Positions 28,066 to 37,499 of a DNA stretch of 64,000 nt are shown in pieces. The stretch's first letter is position 1. Each line of letters opens with the position of its first letter. A program made the translations under genes and the position numbers. Where the stretch lies: contig CAWKPE010000010.1 of the NCBI GenBank assembly GCA_963851385.1, positions 62,001 to 126,000 on the forward strand, in the 5' to 3' direction. The notes beneath the pieces are model-generated. The model worked only from the letters and a program-made list of their open reading frames with translations. It made no database searches and was not told the origin of the DNA. The DNA is from CAWEFA01 sp963851385. GTDB taxonomy: Bacteria; Bacteroidota; Bacteroidia; Bacteroidales; DTGW01.

Positions 28066-30123
28066 TCATTTTTCAATTCTTATTCTGGCATCTACAACAA
28101 CAATATTATCTTCTGTAGCTATTAATGGATTTAAATCCATTTCCTTAATGTCAACAGCGTAACGAAGCAGAGACGAGAGGCGAACGATAATTTCCGCAAA
28201 TTTATTTTCATTAATACCTTTTCTGCCTCGTACACCTTTAATTATTTGATAGCTTTTCAATGACCTAATCATGGAATAAGCTTCATCAAATGTTAGTGGT
28301 GCTAATCCAGATGTCACATCATGCAAAACCTCAACGAAAATACCACCAAGTCCGCATATCATTATGTGTCCAAATGCTTTTTCGTATTTGGCACCAATAA
28401 ATAATTCGATACCCTGAATCATTGGTTGTAACATTACAGACCTGACACCTTCAATCTGTATCATTCGATCAAATTCATTAAAAAGCAAATTATCATTGCT
28501 AATATTTAGTGACACTCCATTTACTTCTGTTTTATGAATAATTCCTTCTACTTTAATGACTAATGGATAACCAATTTCAAGGGCTTTTTCAATTAATTCA
28601 TCACGTTTATTTACTTCAATACTTTTGACAACGATTATTCCCGCTGTTTCTAGTAACTGATGAATTTTAGTTGTTTCAATAAACCCATCTTTGCAGTTTT
28701 CAATAATTAACCTGGCCTTCTTTACGTCAACTCCTTCAAGCATTATTTTTTCTTCAGCAGGTTTTGGAGTATTGTAAACCTTAACAATGGCTTTCCCAAG
28801 TTGTACTTCATCAGGAAAATTAATGTGTCCTTTGGATATAAAAGTATTTACTTCTTTCTGAGCTGTTAAAATAGATGGCAATATAGGAAATATGGGTTTT
28901 TTACAAGTCAACATTTTTTGATGCAACACTTCATAAGCTGCATAAACTTTTGATAATCCGGTGCTGCCAAAAATGACCATCATTGCATCAATATTAGCAA
29001 ACTTTTTATCACAATATTCAATGACCAAATCTAAATGTTGTTCAGTACCTGTGGCTAAGAAATCAATAGGATTCTTTACCGATGATCCATGAGGTAGTTG
29101 TTTAAGCAGTTCTTCACTTTCAGGTCCTTCAATACATGGTATTTCAAGACCACCATCAGATAACGCATCTGTGAGCATTACTGCAGGTCCGCCAGCATGC
29201 GTTATTATTGCAATACGCCTGCCGCGAAGTTCCTTGTGCATAAGAACAGAAGCAACAGTAGTTAATTCCTCCCTTCCAGAGCACCTGACGATACCAGCTT
29301 TTCTGAACAAACCTTCAACAGCAACATCTGAATTTGCCATAGCACCTGTATGCGATGATGCAGCTCTGCTCCCAGCCTCACTTTCACCTGCTTTTATTGC
29401 AGCAATTTTGCAGCCTTTGCGTATTAAAGATGAAGCATGTTTTAGAAGTTTATCCGGATTTTTTATGGTTTCGAGATACAATAGTTTTACCCTAGAAGAA
29501 GTTTTAATATCGAAGGTTTCATCGAAATGTTCAAGAACATCCTCAACTGTTGTCTGGGCACAATTGCCTACTGAAAAAATACTTGAAAATGGCAGTCCTT
29601 TTGGTATTGCAGATTCGATAATGAATACAGCTGTACCCCCAGAAGTAGAAATGAAATCGCAGCCCACTGGATGTAAATGTGGAACAGGCGAAGTAAATAT
29701 TCCACTGTAAAATTGAGTTACAACACCTATGCAATTCGGGCCAATCAGGCTACCTCCAACTCCATTTACAATTCCTGCAATTTTATTTTCCAAATTAGCA
29801 CCTTCTGTATTTTCCTCGCTAAAACCCGCAGAAATAATAATAAATCCTTTGGTGCTTTTTTGATAAGCTAATGTTTCTACAACTTCAGGGCAAGAAGCAG
29901 CCGGTATTGCCAAAATAGCTATATCAACAGGTGGAAGTTCAGATAAATTTCTAAAGCACTTTAATCCTTTTACTTTTATCTTTTTTTGATTTACAATATA
30001 AACAGGACCTTTGAATTTACTATTTATCAGATTTGCTACAAGTCTTCCCCCAGGTTTATGAATATTGTTTGAACCTCCAATTACAGCAATTGACTTAGGA
30101 TTTAGAAGCTTAGAATGAAGCAT
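28066..30123 (-). CDS. ADP-forming acyl-CoA synthetase (fused alpha-beta)
   Basis: This 685-residue enzyme converts acyl-CoA + ADP + Pi to acid + ATP + CoA. The N-terminal CoA-binding domain begins LLNPKSIAVIGGSNNIHKPG. The phosphohistidine site is in SRAASSHTGAMANSD (about residues 257-271). The C-terminal ATP-grasp part carries GYPLVIKVEGIIHKTEVNGV and GAKYEKAFGHIMICGLGGIFVE. Both halves are fused, as in many bacterial and archaeal ACD enzymes. Its position with the aminotransferase, oxidoreductase and ligase suggests it harvests ATP from amino acid-derived acyl-CoAs. It follows the SiaB-like gene by 11 bases, so the two are cotranscribed. Confidence 0.92.
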   Translation of the reverse strand: MLHSKLLNPKSIAVIGGSNNIHKPGGRLVANLINSKFKGPVYIVNQKKIKVKGLKCFRNLSELPPVDIAILAIPAASCPEVVETLAYQKSTKGFIIISAGFSEENTEGANLENKIAGIVNGVGGSLIGPNCIGVVTQFYSGIFTSPVPHLHPVGCDFISTSGGTAVFIIESAIPKGLPFSSIFSVGNCAQTTVEDVLEHFDETFDIKTSSRVKLLYLETIKNPDKLLKHASSLIRKGCKIAAIKAGESEAGSRAASSHTGAMANSDVAVEGLFRKAGIVRCSGREELTTVASVLMHKELRGRRIAIITHAGGPAVMLTDALSDGGLEIPCIEGPESEELLKQLPHGSSVKNPIDFLATGTEQHLDLVIEYCDKKFANIDAMMVIFGSTGLSKVYAAYEVLHQKMLTCKKPIFPILPSILTAQKEVNTFISKGHINFPDEVQLGKAIVKVYNTPKPAEEKIMLEGVDVKKARLIIENCKDGFIETTKIHQLLETAGIIVVKSIEVNKRDELIEKALEIGYPLVIKVEGIIHKTEVNGVSLNISNDNLLFNEFDRMIQIEGVRSVMLQPMIQGIELFIGAKYEKAFGHIMICGLGGIFVEVLHDVTSGLAPLTFDEAYSMIRSLKSYQIIKGVRGRKGINENKFAEIIVRLSSLLRYAVDIKEMDLNPLIATEDNIVVVDARIRIEK

Positions 30124-30134
30124 AAGAAGACATT

Positions 30135-31232
30135 TTAAATTGTAGCATGCAGAGCATAGAAACTTAAATTGTCATCAATCTTTGTAAATTTATATTGCAT
30201 TTTTTCAGAGCTATCACGTGCCACATCAATTAATCCTAGACCGGCACCTCCTCTGCTTGTTGTTGTACCCAAATGAAGAGTATATTTATATAGTTGAAGC
30301 AGTTCTTCTTTGTTTAATATATTCAGATTATCCAAGTGCTTACTCAGGGGTTCGACCTGAACTCCTGAAATAAAATTACCTGTATATACAAAAAACTTGT
30401 TGTCTTTTTTCCCAATTAAAAAAATCCCCTCACGTTTTCCATTCGTTTCCAGGGAATGTTTACTCACATTTTGAAGAATTTCAACTAGAACATGAAAAGT
30501 TTTCTTTTTAAAGGAATTGTTATCAAGACTGGTATGCAGATTATCTTCAATCATTCTTAAGATAGGTACAGTAGAATGTTGCGAGAAATCGCCTTTGTGA
30601 ATAATAAAAATATTATCAATACTCATTAAATGATGAAATTCTCTGGCTATCCTTACATTTACACGTTCCATCGGAATATCAACTTCCTCAGGACTTTTGA
30701 GTTTTATCTGAAGATAGAAATAAGAATATTTATCATTATAATATTCAAATTCAAAATCAAGTTTTTGTCTGGATTTTCTGGCCATTTCAATAAGTCCCAA
30801 ACCGGCTCCACCTTTATTAGAAAATTCCAAATTTGAAAGTACATTTATATAAAGCTTTTTCAGCTCTTCGGGACTCAAATTATTTATTTGCTCAATTTTG
30901 GTTTTTAGTTCCTCAATATCTTTATTTTCTACAAGATTTGCAGAAGAGATATAATATGATTTTCCAATATTGCGTGTTATAAAAATACCTGAAGCTTCAG
31001 GAGAACTTTTTTGAAGTGAATCGCCATGTTTTATTACATTTTGAAAACATTCTGCAAGTAAAAAAGATACTTTATTACTTATTTTAGCTTCTTCGTGTTT
31101 ATTTGCAATGTTAGTTTCACTTATATCAATAATTCGTTCAGTAATTTCATCATTAAAACTACCCAAATAAACAAAACTCAAATTATCATTTTGAAGATTA
31201 CAAAACAATTCATATACTGTCTCTACGTTCAT
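30135..31232 (-). CDS. Tandem SiaB-like (DUF6272) atypical kinase/ATPase domain protein
   Basis: This 365-residue cytosolic protein is a duplication of one domain. Copy one (about 1-180) has FLLAECFQNVIKHG and NKGGAGLGLIEMARKS; copy two (about 190-365) has LVEILQNVSKHS and SRGGAGLGLIDVARDS. The N-box and G-box spacing is that of the SiaB/DUF6272 GHKL-like family, whose Pseudomonas member phosphorylates the SiaC partner. Most relatives have one copy. It leads the operon with the acyl-CoA synthetase, an odd pairing, so it may regulate this metabolism or be unrelated. No partner SiaC gene was seen here. Confidence 0.7.
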   Translation of the reverse strand: MNVETVYELFCNLQNDNLSFVYLGSFNDEITERIIDISETNIANKHEEAKISNKVSFLLAECFQNVIKHGDSLQKSSPEASGIFITRNIGKSYYISSANLVENKDIEELKTKIEQINNLSPEELKKLYINVLSNLEFSNKGGAGLGLIEMARKSRQKLDFEFEYYNDKYSYFYLQIKLKSPEEVDIPMERVNVRIAREFHHLMSIDNIFIIHKGDFSQHSTVPILRMIEDNLHTSLDNNSFKKKTFHVLVEILQNVSKHSLETNGKREGIFLIGKKDNKFFVYTGNFISGVQVEPLSKHLDNLNILNKEELLQLYKYTLHLGTTTSRGGAGLGLIDVARDSSEKMQYKFTKIDDNLSFYALHATI

Positions 31233-31476
31233 ATTAAGCGTAGGTTAATTAATAAGATTAAATATATTTAATATAAATATAGGAATTTTTTTTTACTTTT
31301 TCTTTGTATGAAAATCCGGTCATTTCAATAATATTTTGAACCTTTTACATACTAGAATCAATTAAATAACTCAATAATAATTTATATCTTGGACAATTTA
31401 TTAACCTCTTATTTGTTAAAATTATCAAAATAGATTTTTGCTTATAAGCATGAATTTTCAATAATAGAAAAATAAA

Positions 31477-32540
31477 ATGAGGAAATTGCTATTGAAATTG
31501 AGTTTTTTTCAAAAAACAATATTATTGCTGTTTTTCTTAGTATTTGTAATTGCATTTGTTTCTGTTTTCAGCACATTGAAAAAGATTTATATGCCAAATG
31601 TAATTATCAGGAGATCATTCAATTGCTTATGTTTATATTCCAACAGGTTCAAATATAGAAGACGTTTGCAATATTTTATATAAAAACAATTACATCATCA
31701 ATCGTAATTCATTTGAATGGTTGGCTGAAAGAAAAAAGTACAACAATCACATTAAACCCGGGCGGTATAAAATCAAAAACCGGATGAGCAATAACAACTT
31801 AATAAACTTATTGCGTTCCGGAAAGCAAGAACCAGTAAAGATGTCATTCAATAATATTCGAACGATTAATCAATTGGCAGGATTTGCAGGAAACCACATT
31901 GAAGCTGATTCATTATCAATAATTCATCTGTTAAATGACAATCTTTTTTTATCATTCTTTGGATATAATAAAGAAACAGCATTTGCGATATTTATCCCGA
32001 ATACTTACGAGTTTTTATGGAACACAAATGCAGAGGGGTTTTTGAAAACGAATGATATACGAGAATCAAAGGTTTTGGAAGGGATATCGTGAAATGAAAG
32101 CAAAAGAAATCGGATTAACTCCTGTTGAAGTAATTACACTAGCATCAATTGTAGATAATGAAAGTAATATGCCTTCGGAATACCCTATTATTGCAGGTGT
32201 ATATATGAACAGGTTAAAAAGAGATATGCCTCTTCAGGCTGATCCGACAATAAAATTTGTCTTGGGTAATTTTGGTTTAAAAAGAATAATTCGGAAACAA
32301 ACCGAAATTGATTCGCCTTATAATACTTATATGCACAAAGGTCTTCCTCCAGGCCCTATTTCCATGCCCTCTTTAAAAGCAATTGAAGCCGTACTTGATT
32401 ATGAAAAGCATAGTTATCTTTATTTTTGTGCAAAAGCAGACTTCTCAGGGTATCATACATTCGCAAAGACTCTTCTGCAGCATAATCAAAATGCTACTGC
32501 ATATCAAAATGCATTAAACAAAAGAAGGATATATAATTAA
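31477..32540 (+). CDS. mltG: Endolytic transglycosylase MltG, two frameshifts
   Basis: Three frames (31477 to about 31603, about 31604-32047, about 32049-32540) join into one MltG/YceG protein of about 353 residues. It has an N-terminal membrane anchor (TILLLFFLVFVIAFVSVF), a LysM-like part (IAYVYIPTGSNIEDVCNIL, PGRYKIKNRMSNNNLINLL) and the catalytic domain: IPNTYEFLWNT, EVITLASIVDNESNMPSEYP (catalytic Glu in DNES), LQADPTIKF and PPGPISMPSLKAIEAVL. The breaks fit one extra A at 31602-31603 and one extra A in AAAA at 32045-32048 (restoring LKRMIYENQRFW). MltG cuts nascent glycan strands in peptidoglycan. Confidence 0.85.
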
Positions 32541-32555
32541 TATCTATTTATCATT

Positions 32556-33572
32556 CTAAGTAATTATATTCACCTCGAACTCTAAATCAATTTCAAAGGT
32601 TTTGCGAACGCTTTCCTGAATTTTATGCGCAAGATCAAGAATTTGCATGCCTTTTGCTTTGCCATAATTTACAAGCACAAGCGGTTGTTTTTGATGTACA
32701 CCTGCATCACCTTCACGAAAACCTTTCCAACCGCACTTCTCAATTAGAAAAGCTGCAGAAATTTTATAATAATTACTGTGAAATTTAAATAACGCAGCAT
32801 CGGGGTACATTTCTTTTATTCGTAAAGCTTTACTTGAATTAATCATTGGATTCTTAAAAAAGCTACCCGCATTACCAATCTGTGAAGGATCGGGTAATTT
32901 TTCCCGACGAATTTTAATAATTGCTTGTCTTATGTTTTTTAAGTTTATCTCACCTAGCTTTTTTGTTTCAATTAATACACTGCTATATTCGGTATTAAAT
33001 TCCGGTTTTTTACTAAGCCTGAAAGTAACATAGGTAATAATTATTTTTCCCCAAAGCCTGGTTTTAAATATACTGGTACGATAACCAAATTCACAATCAA
33101 AATTGTTGATTTTAAAAGTAGAGGCATCATTTAACCTGTAACCTTCAACAGATACCAAAGTGTTTTTTACTTCTGCTCCATAGGCCCCGATATTTTGAAT
33201 AGGGCTGGCACCGACTGTGCCTGGAATTAATGAAAGATTCTCTATTCCCTGAGGTTTTGGCTTCACGGCCCAATCCACCAATTTATCCCATTCTACTCCT
33301 GCACCACAACGAATTTCTGTAAATTCATTATCATCCAATACAATTTCTATTCCAGTAATATCAGGCTTTATGACAACTCCTCTGAAATTATCTGTAAATA
33401 ATATATTGCTCCCGCTTCCCAGCACTAATAAAGGTACATGCTTAAAATGTGGATTTTTAACAAATTCTTTTACTTCGTTTGGCGTTCTTATATTTACAAA
33501 ATAATCAGATGTGACATCCAAACCAAATGTATTAAGGCTTTTTAAAGAATATAGTTCTTCAATTTGCAACAT
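32556..33572 (-). CDS. murB: UDP-N-acetylenolpyruvoylglucosamine reductase MurB
   Basis: MurB reduces UDP-GlcNAc-enolpyruvate to UDP-MurNAc with NADPH and FAD, in the cytosol. FAD-binding VLGSGSNILFTDNFRGVVI (about 50-68), IPGTVGASPIQNIGAYGAEV and YRTSIFK are visible. The proton-donor Ser is in GNAGSFFKNP. I start at the ATG at 33572 (MLQIEELYSLKSLNTFG), giving 338 residues; seven more residues from 33593 would add only a hydrophobic stub. It is convergent with mltG and divergent from the GT4 gene. The form resembles the type I enzyme. Confidence 0.93.
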   Translation of the reverse strand: MLQIEELYSLKSLNTFGLDVTSDYFVNIRTPNEVKEFVKNPHFKHVPLLVLGSGSNILFTDNFRGVVIKPDITGIEIVLDDNEFTEIRCGAGVEWDKLVDWAVKPKPQGIENLSLIPGTVGASPIQNIGAYGAEVKNTLVSVEGYRLNDASTFKINNFDCEFGYRTSIFKTRLWGKIIITYVTFRLSKKPEFNTEYSSVLIETKKLGEINLKNIRQAIIKIRREKLPDPSQIGNAGSFFKNPMINSSKALRIKEMYPDAALFKFHSNYYKISAAFLIEKCGWKGFREGDAGVHQKQPLVLVNYGKAKGMQILDLAHKIQESVRKTFEIDLEFEVNIIT

Positions 33573-33667
33573 AATTAAAATAATGAATAACAAAGATAAT
33601 TATCAGTCATTATCTTGTATGAAAATATTCATATTTTCGTATTCAAAATCTTCGAAATCCTTAATAA

Positions 33668-34777
33668 TTGAAAAAAATCATAATATCTGTTACAAATGAT
33701 CTGGTTTCGGATCAACGTGTGCACCGCACTGCATCTACATTGCACGAATCTGGCGCCAATGTTCTTTTAGTCGGTCGCTTACTTAAGGGAAGTCCTCCTT
33801 TGCCGGAAAGGCCTTATAACCTGCACCGGATGAAAGTTCCATTCAAAAAAGGATTTCTTTTTTATAAAACTTATAATATATGGTTGTTTTTCTATCTTCT
33901 CTTTCATAAGTCCGACGGACTCTTATCAAACGATCTGGATACACTTCCTGCAAATTTTTTAATTTCTAAAATTAAATCCATTCCGTTAGTTTTTGATAGT
34001 CATGAACTTTTTACTGAAGTACCGGAACTTGTAAATCGTCCATTTGTTAAAAAAATCTGGGTAATCATTGAAAAATTATTTCTTCCAAAAATAAAATTTG
34101 GTTTTACTGTTTGCAATTCAATTGCTGAAATATATAAAAATAAATATAAAATTGAACTCAGGGTAGTTCGCAATTTGCCTTTTAAATTTTATGCGAACCA
34201 TAATACAACTGAATTTTTTGATAGAAATAAAAAGATTATAATTTACCAGGGCTCCTTAAACATTGGCCGAGGTATTGAATTGGTAATTGACACCATGAAA
34301 TATCTTGATGATTTTTTATTTTTAATTGCAGGTGAAGGAGATATTTCAAAACAACTTCGTGATCGGGTCAAGCAATTCGGTCTTGAAGAAAAAATTAATT
34401 TCCTGGGAAGAATTCCTGTAAGTGAATTATACAAGTATACCATGCAAGCTAACCTAGGCATTTCTCTTGAAGAAAATCTTGGATTAAATTATTATTATGC
34501 CCTCCCCAATAAACTATTCGATTATATTCAGGCGGGAGTTCCAGTTTTAACATCCGATTTTCCTGAAATGAGCGTTATAGTAAAAAAGTACAATATAGGT
34601 TTTACAACTAACGAGCGAAATCCGGAAAAATTAGCAGTCCTGATAACTGAAATGCTCAATAATAATGAAATGCTTTACAACTGGAAAGAAAACATTAAGA
34701 TTGCTGCTGAAGAATTATGCTGGGAAAACGAAAAAGAAAAATTAATACAAGTATTTAAAACAGCCGGATTAGTTTAA
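33668..34777 (+). CDS. Glycosyltransferase family 4
   Basis: This 369-residue GT-B enzyme starts at a TTG (33668) giving MKKIIISVTNDLVSDQRVHR, a characteristic N-terminus of the Bacteroidota GT4 group. The donor-binding half contains IIIYQGSLNIGRGIELVID, FLIAGEGD, INFLGRIPVSELYKYT and the E-x7-E-like LEENLGLNYYYALPNKLFDY (about 271-290) with PNKLFDYIQAGVPVL. It transfers a sugar from a nucleotide donor onto a lipid or glycan. The acceptor is unknown. The gene stands alone. Confidence 0.88.
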   Translation: MKKIIISVTNDLVSDQRVHRTASTLHESGANVLLVGRLLKGSPPLPERPYNLHRMKVPFKKGFLFYKTYNIWLFFYLLFHKSDGLLSNDLDTLPANFLISKIKSIPLVFDSHELFTEVPELVNRPFVKKIWVIIEKLFLPKIKFGFTVCNSIAEIYKNKYKIELRVVRNLPFKFYANHNTTEFFDRNKKIIIYQGSLNIGRGIELVIDTMKYLDDFLFLIAGEGDISKQLRDRVKQFGLEEKINFLGRIPVSELYKYTMQANLGISLEENLGLNYYYALPNKLFDYIQAGVPVLTSDFPEMSVIVKKYNIGFTTNERNPEKLAVLITEMLNNNEMLYNWKENIKIAAEELCWENEKEKLIQVFKTAGLV

Positions 34778-34822
34778 TGTTGGTTTTAATTTCTTATTTA
34801 TTAATTCAAAACATATTTATTT

Positions 34823-35368
34823 TTAATCCAGACTAAACTGAATTCCAATACTTATTGCTATTGGTAAAGTTGTTTGATTAAAATTACTATAGGTTATTTT
34901 GAAATTATCGTAATCTCTTTTATACTTTTTTGTTCTAACAGGAAAATTCAAATCAAAATTTAATCCATACCATTTTTTTTTACCAAACCTGATATCTGTA
35001 CCAATTCCCGGGGTAAAACCGCAATAGAAATCTTTTGGTCCGTCTTTAATAATTATTACTGCATTATATCCGTAGATAACTTTTATATATAGTGCATATT
35101 TTATCTTATTTTGTATTGTCGAAAAGTAATATTTAACTCCTCCGAAAGGCAAGAAATATACATTATTATAGCCATACCCTCCAACCAAACAAATTGGCCA
35201 AAAAAACTGGTTTAACTGAATACCGAACCCGCCATAATCAATTCCTGCACCAATGCCAACATCACCAGACTGTTTTTTTTCCGGCACATGTCTATCATAT
35301 GAAAAAACAGGTAATAAACATATATTCAGAAAAAATAAAAGAGAAATCAGTTTCGTATAATATTTCAT
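34823..35368 (-). CDS. Outer-membrane beta-barrel-like protein
   Basis: I place the start at the ATG at 35366-35368, giving 181 residues with signal peptide MKYYTKLISLLFFLNICLLP ending near VFSYD. The mature chain alternates aromatic/hydrophobic and polar residues and is rich in Gly/Tyr (GIGAGIDYGGFGIQL, YGYNNVYFLPFGGVKYYF), ending with a strand and a terminal Asp-containing ISIGIQFSLD, as in small barrels. Upstream codons in this frame read through another frame's coding-like sequence and were left out. Function unknown. Confidence 0.65.
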   Translation of the reverse strand: MKYYTKLISLLFFLNICLLPVFSYDRHVPEKKQSGDVGIGAGIDYGGFGIQLNQFFWPICLVGGYGYNNVYFLPFGGVKYYFSTIQNKIKYALYIKVIYGYNAVIIIKDGPKDFYCGFTPGIGTDIRFGKKKWYGLNFDLNFPVRTKKYKRDYDNFKITYSNFNQTTLPIAISIGIQFSLD

Positions 35369-35387
35369 CAAATTCTTTGATGCTTTA

Positions 35388-35702
35388 TTAATTTGGCGCA
35401 CAACGAATACGGTTAAACAAACTAGGGCCTTTAATATCAGTGTCATCACTCTGAACTGCATTGTTTTCATACCAATTGAACCACTGATGACCAAATATAC
35501 AGGAAACCAAGCATTTTTCCAAACTTTTGATTTCGGCATAAGTTCGAAATACGAGAAGTGCCAATTTCAAGTAATTCTTTATTATTAAAAGGTAATTGCT
35601 ATTCTCATATATCCCGTTATGCTTTTGGCCATTAAAAATGAAAAGTTTATCAGCAGGTTTGAATAATTTAGAAAGTTTATTTGATGAACCAGTATATATT
35701 GC
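35388..35702 (-). other. Coding-like frame without a start, possible gene remnant
   Basis: A 105-codon open frame on the minus strand has good amino acid composition (YTGSSNKLSKLFKPADKLFI, later FGHQWFNWYENNAVQSDDTD, ending SLFNRIRCAPN) but no credible start before the stop at its 5' side. It fills the gap between the chemoreceptor and the beta-barrel gene. I do not recognise the family. It could be the 3' part of a gene cut by a deletion or frameshift. Confidence 0.35.
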
Positions 35703-35734
35703 TTAATCCACATCTCTATGAAAAATTATTTGTT

Positions 35735-37486
35735 TTATGATCCTTCGTGGTCAAAATATGCAATTTTATTGGCCAAATCCTGGGCCATATTATTCATTTC
35801 TGCCGATTTGCCTGATAGTTCCTCGGCAGTTGAAGCATTCTCCTGTGTAACCTGGTTCAATGATTGTATTGCATTATTTATCTGTTCGACCCCGTTGCGT
35901 TGTTCAAGACTTGCAAAAGCAATTTCCTGAACGGTTTGTGCAGTTGATTTAATAAGTGGTATTAAATCGGATAATAATTTTGATGCTTCTTCCGTAACTC
36001 CAACACTTCGCGCAGAAATTTGATGAATTTCGTCAGCTGCTGTCCTGCTTCGTTCAGCTAAACGCCTGACCTCCAATGCCACTACAGCAAAACCTTTGCC
36101 ATGTTCTCCTGCTCGTGCTGCCTCAACAGCAGCATTTAAAGCCAGCAGGTTAGTTTGAAATGCAATGTCGTTGATAATGGCAATTTTTGCTGTAATTTCC
36201 CGAATTGAATCTATGCTTTTTAAAGAAGTAGTATTTACTTTTTCAATATCCTGAACAACGCTACTAGTCATTTTTTGAGCTCCGGTAGCATGTTCAGTGT
36301 TTTGTTCAATATTTGAAACCATTTCTTCCATTGAAGAAGAAATTTCTTCTAACGATGCAGCTTGTGTGTTTGCTCCTTTGCTAATTTCATCAGATGTGCC
36401 TTCAAGTTGTAAAGATGAAGTTTTAACATTTTCAGTTGATTCACCTATTTTGTTAATGATTTCTCTTAGTTTATCGGCCATTAATTGCATTGCATTTGCT
36501 AATTTTCCAAATTCATCTGAACGTTTTAGCAATATTTTATCTATGGAGATATTCAAATTACCTTCAGCTATGTTTTCGAGGGCTTGCAAGTTCTGTCTTG
36601 CACCACTACTTATATTTTTTGTAATGAAAAAAGTAAATGCACTTCCCAAAATTATTATAAGCAGTACAATTATTGTATATGACGTTTTTATTGAACTGGC
36701 AAGTTCACCCATATATCTATGAATGACAGTTTTCATCTGGTAAGGATAATCCCATGTATTTTTCCATGCTTGTTCTGAAGCATTTACTAAAGTGCTGATT
36801 TTTTTATTCAGAATTATCAATTCGCTGGCATTTGCACCATATTGAGAAATTTTTTCAGCAATTTCAGTGAACTTGCCTGACGATGCCTGAGTTTTAGCCA
36901 ATTCAATATTCTTTTGAAACGAAAGATAATCTGCTGTATCATTTGTAATGCTATATTGATATTCGTTTGCTATTGCTTCGTAAAAAGCGAAAATTGCCGA
37001 TTGTGCAGCAGGTTTTGCATTTAATGTTCCGCTTATTTGTCTTGCTAATAAAATATTTTCCTTGCGAATAAGAATCCCTTCAGTGACTTTGTCCAGCATA
37101 TGATTGCTTGATTTATCATATATCTGGTGAAGGTTAAGTGCTTTATTACGGTCAACCTGAAATGTTTTATGCGGTTGACATGCCCAAATCATCTCTTTAA
37201 ACGAATGATAAGCATTCAGGTTCATATGGTCAAATTCAACTTTATCGGCTATTAGTGAATCAATCCTGCCATTTAACAACAAATATTTCAACTGTTCCTG
37301 ATATTGAAGATTGATAAAGGTTTCATAATAATTAAGAGTAACCATTTCCTGTGCTGCCTCTTCAAAATTATTAGCAATACGCTGGCCAATGATAGACATT
37401 ATAATAGCCAAAAATAAAAATATTATAAGTGCAATAGCTATTTTATGTCCCAGGTTTAACCTAATGCGATGAATCCAATTCAGCAT
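35735..37486 (-). CDS. Methyl-accepting chemotaxis protein
   Basis: This 583-residue receptor has TM1 (about 16-34), a helical periplasmic sensor (35-255), TM2 (about 256-277), a HAMP domain (about 278-340) and the cytoplasmic signalling hairpin with IAIINDIAFQTNLLALNAAV followed by EAARAGEHGKGFAVVALEVR and RLAERSRTAADEI at its tip. The tip has VVALEVRRLAERS where many receptors have VVADEVRKLAERS. It would signal through a CheA-CheW array, but none of those genes is in the window. It is 13 bases downstream of the lipoprotein gene on the same strand, which may supply a ligand-binding partner. Confidence 0.93.
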   Translation of the reverse strand: MLNWIHRIRLNLGHKIAIALIIFLFLAIIMSIIGQRIANNFEEAAQEMVTLNYYETFINLQYQEQLKYLLLNGRIDSLIADKVEFDHMNLNAYHSFKEMIWACQPHKTFQVDRNKALNLHQIYDKSSNHMLDKVTEGILIRKENILLARQISGTLNAKPAAQSAIFAFYEAIANEYQYSITNDTADYLSFQKNIELAKTQASSGKFTEIAEKISQYGANASELIILNKKISTLVNASEQAWKNTWDYPYQMKTVIHRYMGELASSIKTSYTIIVLLIIILGSAFTFFITKNISSGARQNLQALENIAEGNLNISIDKILLKRSDEFGKLANAMQLMADKLREIINKIGESTENVKTSSLQLEGTSDEISKGANTQAASLEEISSSMEEMVSNIEQNTEHATGAQKMTSSVVQDIEKVNTTSLKSIDSIREITAKIAIINDIAFQTNLLALNAAVEAARAGEHGKGFAVVALEVRRLAERSRTAADEIHQISARSVGVTEEASKLLSDLIPLIKSTAQTVQEIAFASLEQRNGVEQINNAIQSLNQVTQENASTAEELSGKSAEMNNMAQDLANKIAYFDHEGS

Positions 37487-37499
37487 AATATTTTATTTT

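Noticed and set aside
29171..29710. Plus-strand open frame of 179 codons
   Set aside because: Shadow of the ADP-forming acyl-CoA synthetase; composition is that of an antisense frame and no domain is seen.
35369..35539. 57-residue N-terminal extension of the beta-barrel gene
   Set aside because: The signal peptide begins at 35368, and the extension overlaps a more coding-like frame.
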